The notes beneath the pieces were generated by a model. The model ran no database searches. It saw nothing but the letters and a program-made list of their open reading frames with translations, and was not told where the DNA came from. Positions 10,045 through 17,932 of a stretch of DNA of 64,000 nucleotides are shown here, one piece after another. The translations under genes and the position numbers were made by a program. The DNA is from Evansella sp. AB-P1 (GTDB taxonomy: Bacteria > Bacillota > Bacilli > Bacillales > Salisediminibacteriaceae), in NCBI RefSeq assembly GCF_029688925.1, contig NZ_JARUKY010000001.1, forward strand, positions 186,001-250,000, written 5' to 3'. How positions within the stretch are numbered: position 1 is the first letter of the stretch; every line of letters starts with the position of its first letter.

Positions 10045-10134
10045 ATTATACCTCCTGCACATTTTGTGGTTTCATCGTAGCAAATCTTATTAAATAAACA
10101 TATTATCCTAAAGTATAATTATTTGTACTTTTTT

Positions 10135-10256
10135 AAGGCCTACCCTGAAAATAAGTATTGATTCAGGAGTGGAAGGCGGAGACTCCAGTGACGAGCTTAT
10201 GCTTCACGAATAAACTTAAATTCACACTTGCATGTGAGGTCTTCCCTGAAAATAGT
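10135..10256. repeat. Dispersed composite repeat, degenerate copy
   Basis: The copy begins CCTACCCTGAAAATA, then carries a short piece of the GGTTCAGGAGTGGAAGGC...GACTCC module, and ends with CACTTGCATGTGAGGTCTTCCCTGAAAATA. It belongs to the family best seen at 37655-37925 and 61766-62300. It ends directly before the ribosome binding site of the hybrid kinase gene. Confidence 0.7.
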
Positions 10257-10270
10257 AGGAGGTGAATTCA

Positions 10271-13200
10271 TTGCTAGGTCGATCCTTTGTTAAGGTAACG
10301 TTATTATTAGTATTTTTCCTTACATTTTTTTCTGAAATTACGTATTCCTTTTCTAAAGAATCTATCAATCTAATGGATTCTACCGAAAGTATAAATTTGA
10401 ATGATTACATAGAAATTTTAGAGGATGAAAGGAAGGCGTGGACTATTGAGGATGTAAGCTCTGAAGAATTTGATAATCAGTTTCACCCTTACTATAAAGG
10501 TATCCCTAACTTTGGTTATTCTTCTTCTGCTTATTGGGTTCGCTTTCAAGTAAACAATACATCTATGTTTAATGACTGGCTTTTAGAAATCGATAACTCC
10601 ACAATGGATTATATTTCTTTATATTTTTCAACTAATTCGATGGATTATAAAGAGGGAAGCTATACTGGAGACCTGCTCCCTTTTGAAGAAAGGGATGTTG
10701 AGCATAGGAACTTTATATTCCGCTTAGAAATACCAAAAGAGGAATCGATGGAAATTTATTTGCGTTTTGAATCGGAAGGGGCAATGCAACTTCCTTTAAC
10801 ACTATGGCATCCAGACGAATTTATTAAAAAAGCTCAAATTGAGTATTCATTATTAGGAATATTTTTTGGATTTACAATCATCATGGTTATCTATAATTTG
10901 TTTTTATATTTTTCCCTTCGAAGTCGAAGCTATTTGTATTATGTCTTATTCATTGTATCTAATATTTTTATCCATTTAGCATTTACAGGTGCGGCTTATC
11001 AATACATTTGGCCAGAATATAGCTGGTGGAATAATCGTTCCATTGTATTTTTCATGGCTATGTCTAGTATTATTGGCTTATTATTTGCGAAGAGCTTTTT
11101 AGATACAAAAAAGTATGTGAAAAAACTAGATGATGCAATGAGTTATTTAGCAATTGGAAATTTCTTTATTATTATTCTTTTATTTATAAATTATCCAATT
11201 GCACTAACCTTAGTTGTTGTAGGGACAGGTGTAGCTGCAGCAACCATAATACTTGCAGCGTTGTTGTGCTATGGGCAAGGCTATCGTCCATCACGTTATT
11301 TTTTGTTAGCATGGCATGTGTCTATTATTGGTACAGTTATTTCTTTATTAGCAGATTCAGGAATCATTCCTCTTAATTTTGGTACGAAGTATGCATGGCA
11401 ACTCACTTTTTCTATTGAATTTATCCTCCTTTCGTTTGCATTAGCAGATAAAATAAATACGATGAGAAAGGAAAAGGAGGTTGCAGAAAAAGACGCTGTC
11501 GAAAGTCATAAGTTAGCTTTAGAAAGTTTAAAAAGAACAGATAAATTAAAGGATGAGTTTTTAGCTTCTACTTCTCATGAATTACGAACCCCATTAAACG
11601 GTATTATTGGAATTGCAGAATCCATGTATGATGGTGCAGTAGGTCCGCTAAACAAACCATCTAAGCATCATTTGTCTATGATTATTAAGAGTGGACAAAG
11701 ATTATCTCATCTCATTGATGACCTCTTAGACTTTTCTAAGTTAAAGAATAATAGTTTAGAAATAAATGCTAAAAAAGTACATTTAAAAGATATTACTGAA
11801 GTTGTTTTATCAATTTGCCAGTCCTTAGTTAAGAACAAATCTATTGTCCTTATTAATAAAGTAGACAGTAAATTACCACCTATATATGCAGATGGAAACC
11901 GAATTCAACAAATTTTATATAATCTAGTTGGTAACGGAATTAAATATACGGAAAGTGGTCATGTATGTGTCGATGCAACACTAGAGGGAAATATGGTGTG
12001 TGTCCTTGTGTCTGATACTGGAATTGGTATTTCTGAGGAATTTATAGATGAGATATTCTTACCATTTCATCAAGGGAATAACCAAATTATTGAGGAGTAT
12101 AGTGGCACAGGCATTGGATTGAGTATAACGAAACGTTTAGTTGAATTACATAATGGGAAAATTTCCTGTCATTCTAAAATAGAGCAAGGCTCTGTATTTC
12201 AGTTTACTCTCCCAATTTATCAAGAAGAGATATATGGAGATGGAGATGAAGTTGCAGCTACAGCACCTCCCTCAATATTTAACAGTGAAGCGGACGATAT
12301 AAACGATGACTCTCCCATTTTACTACCTCAATCGAAGAAGGGAAGTAAAATATTAATAGCAGATGATGAACCAATAAATCTCCAAATTTTAGTAGATCAA
12401 TTATCATTACATGACTATGAAGTGGACACTGTTTTTGACGGAGTTGAAGCAGTAGATCGTGTTAATAAACAAGATGGCTATGACTTATTAATTTTAGATG
12501 TTATGATGCCGAAAATGTCTGGTTATGAAGTGTGTCGTACTCTGAGAAAGCATTACTCATTAACGAAACTACCTATTCTGATGTTAACAGCTAAAAATCA
12601 AATGGAAGACCGAGTTACTGCTTTTGAAATGGGTGCTAATGATTATTTAACAAAGCCGGCTAATAAAAATGAGTTACTTTCAAGAGTTCAAACATTAGTT
12701 AATATGAAAAAAGCAATGAGTGAGGTAGAGGAACATGCTGTTGAACTTGATCGAATAAATCAAGAATTATTTAATGTAAATGAAAACTTAGAGGAAAAAG
12801 TAAAATTAAGAACGAAGGAGCTCCAGCGAACGAATCGTGAATTAGAGAAAGCGAATGAAGGGTTAATGAAGATGGAAGAATCAAGAAAGCATTTATTATC
12901 AAATATTTCACATGAATTAGGAACACCTATAACGTATTTACAATCCTATATCCAATCTGTTCAGGCTGGAATAATTGAGGCGAATAATAGTAGATACTTA
13001 GAATCTGTACAAAATAAAATTAAAATGCTTGATAGACTAATTCAAGATTTATTTGATTTAGCGAAATTTGAGTCAGGAAAAAATAGATTGAATATAGAAC
13101 GTAGAGACTTGAAGGAGTGGTTAAATCAAGTATATGGCAAATTCGAATTAGATGTTCAAAAAAGTAATCTAAATTTTAAAAAACAAATTATATATGAACT

Positions 13201-13612
13201 AGAAGAACGGCAAAACATATCCATATTTATTGATACGGATAGAATTGATCAAGTTTTTAGTAATCTAATCTATAATGCAATAAAGCATACGGGACCTGGT
13301 GGAGAGATTTCAATCATTGCTCACGTAAATGTGGAAAACTTAAGTAAATTTCAGAATGATGACTTTGACGGAGAAGTAGTAATTGAAATAGCTGATAATG
13401 GTTCAGGTATAAAAGAAGAAGATATTCCATATTTATTTAATCGCTTTTACAAAGGAACGAGTAAAACCTCTAATGGAGGAACAGGACTTGGATTAGCTAT
13501 AACGAAAGAAATAATTTTATATCATAAAGGGAAAATCTGGGTTGAAAGCGAAGAGAGTATAGGAAGCAGTTTTTATTTTTCTCTACCAATTGAATTGAGT
13601 CAAAATGATTAA
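10271..13612 (+). CDS. 7TMR-DISM hybrid histidine kinase with two kinase cores
   Basis: The 1113-residue membrane sensor reads in order: signal sequence (about 1-25), an extracytoplasmic beta-rich sensor of the 7TMR-DISMED2 type (about 35-175), seven membrane segments (about 190-390), HisKA with SHELRTPLNGI, HATPase, a receiver domain (about 695-815; LLILDVMMPKMSGYE with the phospho-Asp, conserved Lys in LTKPA), a coiled-coil linker, and a second HisKA (SHELGTPITYL) with a second HATPase ending GGTGLGLAIT. It probably senses an extracellular ligand and feeds a phosphorelay to the OmpR-type regulator encoded 35 bases downstream. The TTG at 10271 is preferred because AGGAGG (10257-10262) lies 8 bases upstream and overlaps the alternative GTG at 10262. 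Confidence 0.92.
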   Translation: MLGRSFVKVTLLLVFFLTFFSEITYSFSKESINLMDSTESINLNDYIEILEDERKAWTIEDVSSEEFDNQFHPYYKGIPNFGYSSSAYWVRFQVNNTSMFNDWLLEIDNSTMDYISLYFSTNSMDYKEGSYTGDLLPFEERDVEHRNFIFRLEIPKEESMEIYLRFESEGAMQLPLTLWHPDEFIKKAQIEYSLLGIFFGFTIIMVIYNLFLYFSLRSRSYLYYVLFIVSNIFIHLAFTGAAYQYIWPEYSWWNNRSIVFFMAMSSIIGLLFAKSFLDTKKYVKKLDDAMSYLAIGNFFIIILLFINYPIALTLVVVGTGVAAATIILAALLCYGQGYRPSRYFLLAWHVSIIGTVISLLADSGIIPLNFGTKYAWQLTFSIEFILLSFALADKINTMRKEKEVAEKDAVESHKLALESLKRTDKLKDEFLASTSHELRTPLNGIIGIAESMYDGAVGPLNKPSKHHLSMIIKSGQRLSHLIDDLLDFSKLKNNSLEINAKKVHLKDITEVVLSICQSLVKNKSIVLINKVDSKLPPIYADGNRIQQILYNLVGNGIKYTESGHVCVDATLEGNMVCVLVSDTGIGISEEFIDEIFLPFHQGNNQIIEEYSGTGIGLSITKRLVELHNGKISCHSKIEQGSVFQFTLPIYQEEIYGDGDEVAATAPPSIFNSEADDINDDSPILLPQSKKGSKILIADDEPINLQILVDQLSLHDYEVDTVFDGVEAVDRVNKQDGYDLLILDVMMPKMSGYEVCRTLRKHYSLTKLPILMLTAKNQMEDRVTAFEMGANDYLTKPANKNELLSRVQTLVNMKKAMSEVEEHAVELDRINQELFNVNENLEEKVKLRTKELQRTNRELEKANEGLMKMEESRKHLLSNISHELGTPITYLQSYIQSVQAGIIEANNSRYLESVQNKIKMLDRLIQDLFDLAKFESGKNRLNIERRDLKEWLNQVYGKFELDVQKSNLNFKKQIIYELEERQNISIFIDTDRIDQVFSNLIYNAIKHTGPGGEISIIAHVNVENLSKFQNDDFDGEVVIEIADNGSGIKEEDIPYLFNRFYKGTSKTSNGGTGLGLAITKEIILYHKGKIWVESEESIGSSFYFSLPIELSQND

Positions 13613-13647
13613 TATAAGTTAGATACTCATACAAGGAGGGAGATTAA

Positions 13648-14358
13648 ATGACGAAGGAAAAAATTTTAATTGTAGAAGATGATGGAGATATTCGTGAATT
13701 AACTTCGCTGTATTTAAATAATAAAGGTTATGAGGTTCTAACTTCAGGTGATGGTTATGATGCTTTAAATAAATTGAATAATGAAAACCCACAACTCGTT
13801 ATATTGGATATATTGTTACCTGGCATGCAGGGTTACGAAATATGTGAAAAAATACGGTTAAATTCCGATGTTCCAATTTTATTCCTTAGCTGTAAACGTG
13901 ATTCTGCAGATAAGGTGAAAGGATTAGAGGTTGGAGCAGATGATTATATAACAAAGCCATTTGATTTGGCAGAGCTTGAAGCTCGCGTGAAGGCCAATTT
14001 AAGGAGAAATAAATTACAAAGTTTCTCTAGTAATAATAATCGAATAGCTGTATTTGGCCATCTAGAAATTGACTTTAATAGTTATGATGTTTATGTAGAA
14101 GGAAAGAAAATAGCATTATTTAAAAAAGAGCTGAAATTGTTATTATTGTTAGTGGAAAATCCAAACCAAGTGTTTAGTGCAGAACAGTTGTATGACCAAA
14201 TATGGGGAATAGATAGTTTAGGAGATTTAAAAACAGTAATGGTTCATGTTAGTAATTTAAGAAGGAAAATAGAGAAGGATCCTACTAAACCGAAGCTTAT
14301 TCAGACAGTTAGAGGGTTTGGTTACAAATTTAGTCCTCCTGGTGGAACAGACAATTAA
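13648..14358 (+). CDS. OmpR/PhoB-family response regulator
   Basis: The 236-residue regulator has an N-terminal receiver (1-120; acidic pocket EDD, phospho-Asp in LVILDILLPGMQGYE, switch Lys in ITKPFD) and a C-terminal winged-helix DNA-binding domain (about 140-232; VMVHVSNLRRKI and VRGFGYKF). It is a transcription factor phosphorylated by a partner kinase, very likely the hybrid kinase just upstream in the same operon. AGGAGGG lies before the ATG. One receiver residue pattern is slightly unusual: FLSCKRDSADK where many have LTA. Candidate direct-repeat target sites occur at about 6766-6790 and 14437-14463. Confidence 0.95.
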   Translation: MTKEKILIVEDDGDIRELTSLYLNNKGYEVLTSGDGYDALNKLNNENPQLVILDILLPGMQGYEICEKIRLNSDVPILFLSCKRDSADKVKGLEVGADDYITKPFDLAELEARVKANLRRNKLQSFSSNNNRIAVFGHLEIDFNSYDVYVEGKKIALFKKELKLLLLLVENPNQVFSAEQLYDQIWGIDSLGDLKTVMVHVSNLRRKIEKDPTKPKLIQTVRGFGYKFSPPGGTDN

Positions 14359-14436
14359 TAAGAGTATTTTATTTCAGATTGATGAAAAAAGTATACTGAA
14401 GACCATAATAGACTGTATATTTTAAAAATTTCATGA

Positions 14437-14463
14437 TTTATTTTAACCATTTTTAACCTTTTT
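14437..14463. promoter_or_regulatory. Tandem TTAACC direct repeat
   Basis: TTAACC-ATTT-TTAACC at about 14443-14458 has a 10-bp period, as in OmpR/PhoP-type operators. It lies upstream of the c-di-GMP riboswitch and sinI-like gene and resembles the site before the MalT-type gene. Function is inferred. Confidence 0.35.
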
Positions 14464-14594
14464 GGTGTATTTTATTTTTATTGTCATATTAGGTGAAAAA
14501 GAAAGAGGTGGTAGTGCAAAAGAATTCATAAAGTAATAGTATTATTTTTGGCCTATTATGTAATGAATACGTTTTATCTTGAGTACATTAAAGG

Positions 14595-14707
14595 CTCCTT
14601 CTAGATAAGGGCAAATCTATTGAAAAATAGAGGCGCAAAACCTTGGGTCTAAGGGTGATTAATTTCATTAATATTAATTTCTACGACTGCCAGGCTACCT
14701 AGCAAGG
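14595..14707 (+). ncRNA. Cyclic di-GMP-I (GEMM-I) riboswitch
   Basis: The conserved GEMM-I core is present in order: GGCAAA (14610-14615), a hairpin with a GAAA tetraloop (14622-14625), GGCGCAAAACC (14632-14642), GGGTCTAAGG (14645-14654), a second variable hairpin, and GCCAGGCTACC (14689-14699). Helix P1 can form between CCTTCTAGATA (14597-14607) and TACCTAGCAAGG (14696-14707), with one bulged C and one mismatch. The aptamer ends 28 bases before the start of a SinI-like gene. The 5' strand CTCCTTC (14595-14601) can instead pair with GAAGGGAG (14715-14722), the ribosome binding site. Ligand-stabilised P1 would therefore free the site, suggesting a translational ON switch. No terminator hairpin lies between. 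Confidence 0.9.
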
Positions 14708-14734
14708 TAACTATGAAGGGAGACTTATTGGGGA

Positions 14735-14869
14735 ATGGAAAAAGTAAAGGCTAAAAAGGCAGGATTAGACAGGGAATGGGTTTTGTTACTAGAAGAAGCA
14801 AGGAAGATTGGCTTAACACCAAGTGAAGTACGGGAATTTTTATTAAAAGGAAGTAATAAAAAACCATGA
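14735..14869 (+). CDS. SinI-like antirepressor small protein
   Basis: The 44-residue protein, MEKVKAKKAGLDREWVLLLEE onward, has the SinI dimerisation signature LDxEWxxLxxEAxxxGLxxxEVREFLxxG. SinI in B. subtilis binds the repressor SinR through this helical hairpin and releases biofilm matrix genes. No sinR gene is in this window, so the partner is unknown. The ATG at 14735 follows GAAGGGAG (14715-14722), a slightly long spacing of 12 bases; the stop is at 14867-14869, followed by a clear terminator. Translation is probably gated by the c-di-GMP-I riboswitch just upstream, linking second-messenger level to antirepressor synthesis. The gene is short, but the match to the family pattern is strong. 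Confidence 0.87.
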   Translation: MEKVKAKKAGLDREWVLLLEEARKIGLTPSEVREFLLKGSNKKP

Positions 14870-14912
14870 AATAAAATTGTGTAATTATAATTAGGTATTA
14901 CTTACCAATATG

Positions 14913-14947
14913 AAAGTTCTTCCTAGATTAGTAGGAAGAACTTATTT
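14913..14947 (+). terminator. Terminator of the riboswitch-sinI unit
   Basis: AAGTTCTTCCTA pairs with TAGGAAGAACTT, followed by ATTTAT. Confidence 0.8.
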
Positions 14948-15042
14948 ATGTGTAATTTATTTAGATGTAAAATTAATGAATGTTTTTTTAAATGGATAGT
15001 TTTATGGTTTTATATTATAGAGGAAAGTCTTATTCCTTTTAT

Positions 15043-15663
15043 TTAATTCTTGGCAAGTTGATCTAATCTCTTTAATAGCTCTTTAACTTTGTGTTTCACT
15101 TCACTATTATAATTAGCTTGTGACTTTGAATTCGTTAACTCCATTTCGATAGTCGCAGAAATGTATTCGTAACTAAAATCTTTAAAAGTTAAAGTGATTT
15201 GCTGTAAATTTTGTTTAGAGTTTATTAACTTGTTAATATTATCTCTGTTTTTCTCATTCATCCTTACAACATTATTATGAACGGTATTCATATCATCTAC
15301 AATTTTATTAAATAAATCTCTTGCTTCAGACCGATCCTCTAATTCCTCATAAACGAGTTCATTTGTTTCCATTAATATCTTACTCGTTTCATTTGTTTCC
15401 ATTAATAAATTTTTAATCTTATTAGAAATTATAGTTACGTGTTTATAAGTATGATCTGTTAAAAGACCAATTTCTAAAACTGAATCATTACTCTCTGAAG
15501 TTTCTCTTGTTTGAGATATATCCATGGCAGTTTTAATTAGTAAAAGCTTCGTTTGTTCGACAATGTAAGAAATATCATCTACTGTATGCTCCATCTCAGA
15601 AGAACGCTTTTTAAGATGCTTAACAATTTCATCCATCTGCTTAATAGCAGTAAGGAGTTTCAT
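15043..15663 (-). CDS. Decayed chemoreceptor-like soluble coiled-coil protein
   Basis: The 206-residue protein is almost entirely helical and has no membrane segment or signal peptide. Residues about 28-80 (DISYIVEQTKLLLIKTAMDI, then VLEIGLLTDHTYKHVTIISNKI) align in spacing with the methyl-accepting chemotaxis protein hairpin tip, I..I..QTNLLALNAAIEAAR...F.VVA.EVR.LA..S...I, but the nearly invariant residues (Asn-Ala-Ala, Glu-Ala-Ala-Arg-Ala-Gly) are replaced. It looks like a diverged or repurposed chemoreceptor signalling domain. It is transcribed towards the sinI-like gene and follows a good AGGAGG site. Function is unknown; interaction with CheW/CheA seems unlikely given the lost tip. Confidence 0.7.
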   Translation of the reverse strand: MKLLTAIKQMDEIVKHLKKRSSEMEHTVDDISYIVEQTKLLLIKTAMDISQTRETSESNDSVLEIGLLTDHTYKHVTIISNKIKNLLMETNETSKILMETNELVYEELEDRSEARDLFNKIVDDMNTVHNNVVRMNEKNRDNINKLINSKQNLQQITLTFKDFSYEYISATIEMELTNSKSQANYNSEVKHKVKELLKRLDQLAKN

Positions 15664-15946
15664 ATAAATTCCTCCTATACTTCATTCTTCAACAAGGTTA
15701 ATTATTATATATTACGACTATGTACTTTTTTAAAAATAGAAGTGAAAAGGACAAATTACTCCAAAATATACTATTATTTACCTGAAGTTTACCATTTGAA
15801 GAGCATTAGTGTAAAATGAAAAATTAAAAATATGTCAAATAAATGTGTGAAAGGGTATGTAACTATGTAATTTAAGTAGATGTATTTTAGACGAGTTACA
15901 TAAATTTGATAGAGAGCCTAATATTTGTTTTAATTATTGCAATGGG

Positions 15947-16420
15947 GTGATAGCAATTTCAACGGGAAAAAATGTGAAGAACAATCGTGGTTTTATTATG
16001 TCAATTACATACTTTATTATTTCCATTGTCTTTATTTCTATTGTTTATTTTTTTGATATTTATCCATATAGCTTTTCTTATGAAATGATGGAGGACCAGA
16101 TTGTCGTCCAGGAAGGGGTTTTAACTCCTACCAATTATGTTTTTGATAGAAGTGAAGTAGATGAACTTTCTGTTTACATCGTTGCTAGCGAGATAGATCA
16201 ATTACGAAATACAGCATTAACAGTTGCTTTAAGTTTATCTTTTTGTATATTTTTTCTCATTCTTTTAGTGAAAAAAGAAATGACCTTGTATCCAAAGTCC
16301 AAAATTGAAATTCTACAAATGATAAATATTTTAGGTGCTGTAATACTGTTTGTTTCTTATACTCGTTTATATCTTCAACATGTAGAAACGATACGTCAAA
16401 CAATTGAGAGGTTATTTTAA
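15947..16420 (+). CDS. Uncharacterised small membrane protein
   Basis: The protein is about 157 residues with three hydrophobic segments: about 18-37 (FIMSITYFIISIVFISIVYF), about 88-108 and about 125-143. The first two are separated by an extracytoplasmic loop rich in Glu/Asp (EMMEDQIVVQEGVLTPTNYVFDRSEVDEL). I do not recognise the family. The start is uncertain: the GTG at 15947 overlaps the only purine-rich site (GGGGTG, 15944-15949). That site would be well placed for an ATT at 15956; an ATG at 15998 lacks a good site. No operon partner is adjacent. Confidence 0.65.
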   Translation: MIAISTGKNVKNNRGFIMSITYFIISIVFISIVYFFDIYPYSFSYEMMEDQIVVQEGVLTPTNYVFDRSEVDELSVYIVASEIDQLRNTALTVALSLSFCIFFLILLVKKEMTLYPKSKIEILQMINILGAVILFVSYTRLYLQHVETIRQTIERLF

Positions 16421-16583
16421 AGCAGCATTTTGTTAAAACTATATGCTTGTTTTCTCATTGACTATCCTTATAAGGAATATCAATATTTTGAACTATGTAA
16501 TGGAAACGTTTAAAATGGAAGTTGTATTACTTACTTTTGTATAGTGACTAAACGGTTTTTATTATAAAAGGGAGGAAAAGCAT

Positions 16584-17210
16584 ATGACAATGGAGCATAT
16601 TTTTGAAAAAGGGAAAGAAGGCAACGAGTGGACTCTTTTACTTTTACATGGAACAGGTGGAGATGAGAATGATTTGATGCCATTGGCGGGCATGATAGAT
16701 CCTGATGCATCTGTCCTAAGCGTGAGAGGAAATGTGAATGAGAATGGAATGAACCGTTTTTTTAGAAGACTAGCTGAGGGGGTTTTTGATGAGGAGGACC
16801 TCATCTTTCGTACAAAGGAATTAAAGGATTTTTTAGATGATGCTGCTAGAAAATATGGTTTTGATCGAAGTAAAGTTGTAGCAGTTGGTTATTCTAACGG
16901 TGCTAATATTGCTGGTAGCATTCTATATCATTATGAGAATGCTTTAAATGGTGCGGCACTGTTACATCCCATGGTCCCTCTTAGAGGAATTAATTTACCA
17001 TCATTAAAGGGGATACCTGTTTTTATCGGTGCAGGAAAAAATGATCCTATTTGTTCAGCTCAAGAAGCGGTAGATTTAGAAAAGGATTTAAGTGGAGTTG
17101 GTGCATCTGTTGAGGTTTTTTGGACGAATATGGGGCATCAATTAACGAGAGAAGAGGTTGAACAAGCATCTGTTTGGTTTAAGAAAAAGGTGAAGGGAGA
17201 GGATTCTTAA
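16584..17210 (+). CDS. MhqD-like phospholipase/carboxylesterase
   Basis: The 208-residue alpha/beta hydrolase has the oxyanion-hole segment LLLHGTGGDENDL, the nucleophile elbow GYSNGAN (about Ser107), and Asp and His of the triad in AGKNDPI and MGHQL. It matches the MhqD subgroup of small carboxylesterases which, in B. subtilis, belong to the quinone- and catechol-responsive MhqR regulon. The substrate is not known. AGGGAGG precedes the ATG at 16584. The stop codon overlaps the start of the flavin reductase gene (TAATG), so the two are translationally coupled, consistent with a joint role in handling electrophilic or aromatic compounds. I see no clear MhqR operator upstream. Confidence 0.88.
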   Translation: MTMEHIFEKGKEGNEWTLLLLHGTGGDENDLMPLAGMIDPDASVLSVRGNVNENGMNRFFRRLAEGVFDEEDLIFRTKELKDFLDDAARKYGFDRSKVVAVGYSNGANIAGSILYHYENALNGAALLHPMVPLRGINLPSLKGIPVFIGAGKNDPICSAQEAVDLEKDLSGVGASVEVFWTNMGHQLTREEVEQASVWFKKKVKGEDS

Positions 17211-17815
17211 TGAAATCAATTGATCCTAAGTCACTTAGTAAGCGAGAGAATTATGGCTTATTAGCTGGGGCAATTTTACCCCGCCCTATCGCTTTTGTGA
17301 CTTCTATAAATAAAGATGGAGTTCTAAATGGTGCTCCCTTTAGTTTTTTTAATGTTGTTTCTTCAGAACCACCGTTGATTTCTATTTCAATTGGTAGGAA
17401 AGGGACGGAGAAAAAGGATACAGCTAGAAATATTTTAGAGCAAGGGGAATTTGTTGTTCATATTACGGATGAGCTGAATGTGAAGGCAGTGAACGATACG
17501 GCTATGAATCTTCCTCCGAATGAGAGTGAAATTGAAAAGGTTGGGCTTACACCAGTAAAGAGTGACCTAGTGAAGGTACCGGGTTTAAAGGAAGCTCCTG
17601 TTAGATTCGAATGTAAGCTTGAGAAGCACTTAACGTTTGAAGAAGGAGAGACAGCAACGGATTTTATCGTAGGAAGAGTAGTACAATATCATGTTGCTGA
17701 AAATGTGTACAACGATGGGAAAATTGACGTATCGGAAATGAAGCCAATCGGACGATTATCAGGGAAAGATTACATGAAGCTTGGGGAAATTTTCTCGTTA
17801 GAACGACCGGAATAA
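17210..17815 (+). CDS. Flavin reductase-like FMN-binding split-barrel protein
   Basis: The 201-residue protein belongs to the DIM6/NTAB flavin reductase family: LLAGAILPRPIAFVTSINKDG opens the split barrel, followed by NGAPFSFFNVVSSEPPLISISIGR and KKDTARNILEQGEFVVHI, the FMN phosphate and isoalloxazine binding segments. Members bind FMN and either reduce it with NAD(P)H or act as oxidoreductases on small aromatic substrates. Its start overlaps the stop of the MhqD-like hydrolase by one base, so they form an operon. The transcript ends at a strong nested hairpin at 17846-17917. Confidence 0.9.
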   Translation: MKSIDPKSLSKRENYGLLAGAILPRPIAFVTSINKDGVLNGAPFSFFNVVSSEPPLISISIGRKGTEKKDTARNILEQGEFVVHITDELNVKAVNDTAMNLPPNESEIEKVGLTPVKSDLVKVPGLKEAPVRFECKLEKHLTFEEGETATDFIVGRVVQYHVAENVYNDGKIDVSEMKPIGRLSGKDYMKLGEIFSLERPE

Positions 17816-17845
17816 AATAATTTATCCTAAACTTTCACGGAAATG

Positions 17846-17917
17846 TCAGAGACATGGTTATGGAATATTTTGTGAACTTGTCACAAAATTGTACTAGACC
17901 ATGTCTCTGAACTTTTT
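17846..17917 (+). terminator. Nested hairpin terminator, dispersed family
   Basis: The outer stem TCAGAGACATGGT (17846-17858) pairs perfectly with ACCATGTCTCTGA (17898-17910); the inner stem is TTTTGTGA/TCACAAAA. ACTTTTT follows. The same two motifs recur at 18745-18810 and, in altered form, at 40831-40869 and 46984-47030. Confidence 0.8.
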
Positions 17918-17932
17918 AAACTTGTATTTCTT

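Noticed and set aside
12895..13612. Reading the second kinase core as a separate gene
   Set aside because: The frame is continuous from 10271 with a coiled-coil linker and no internal ribosome binding site.
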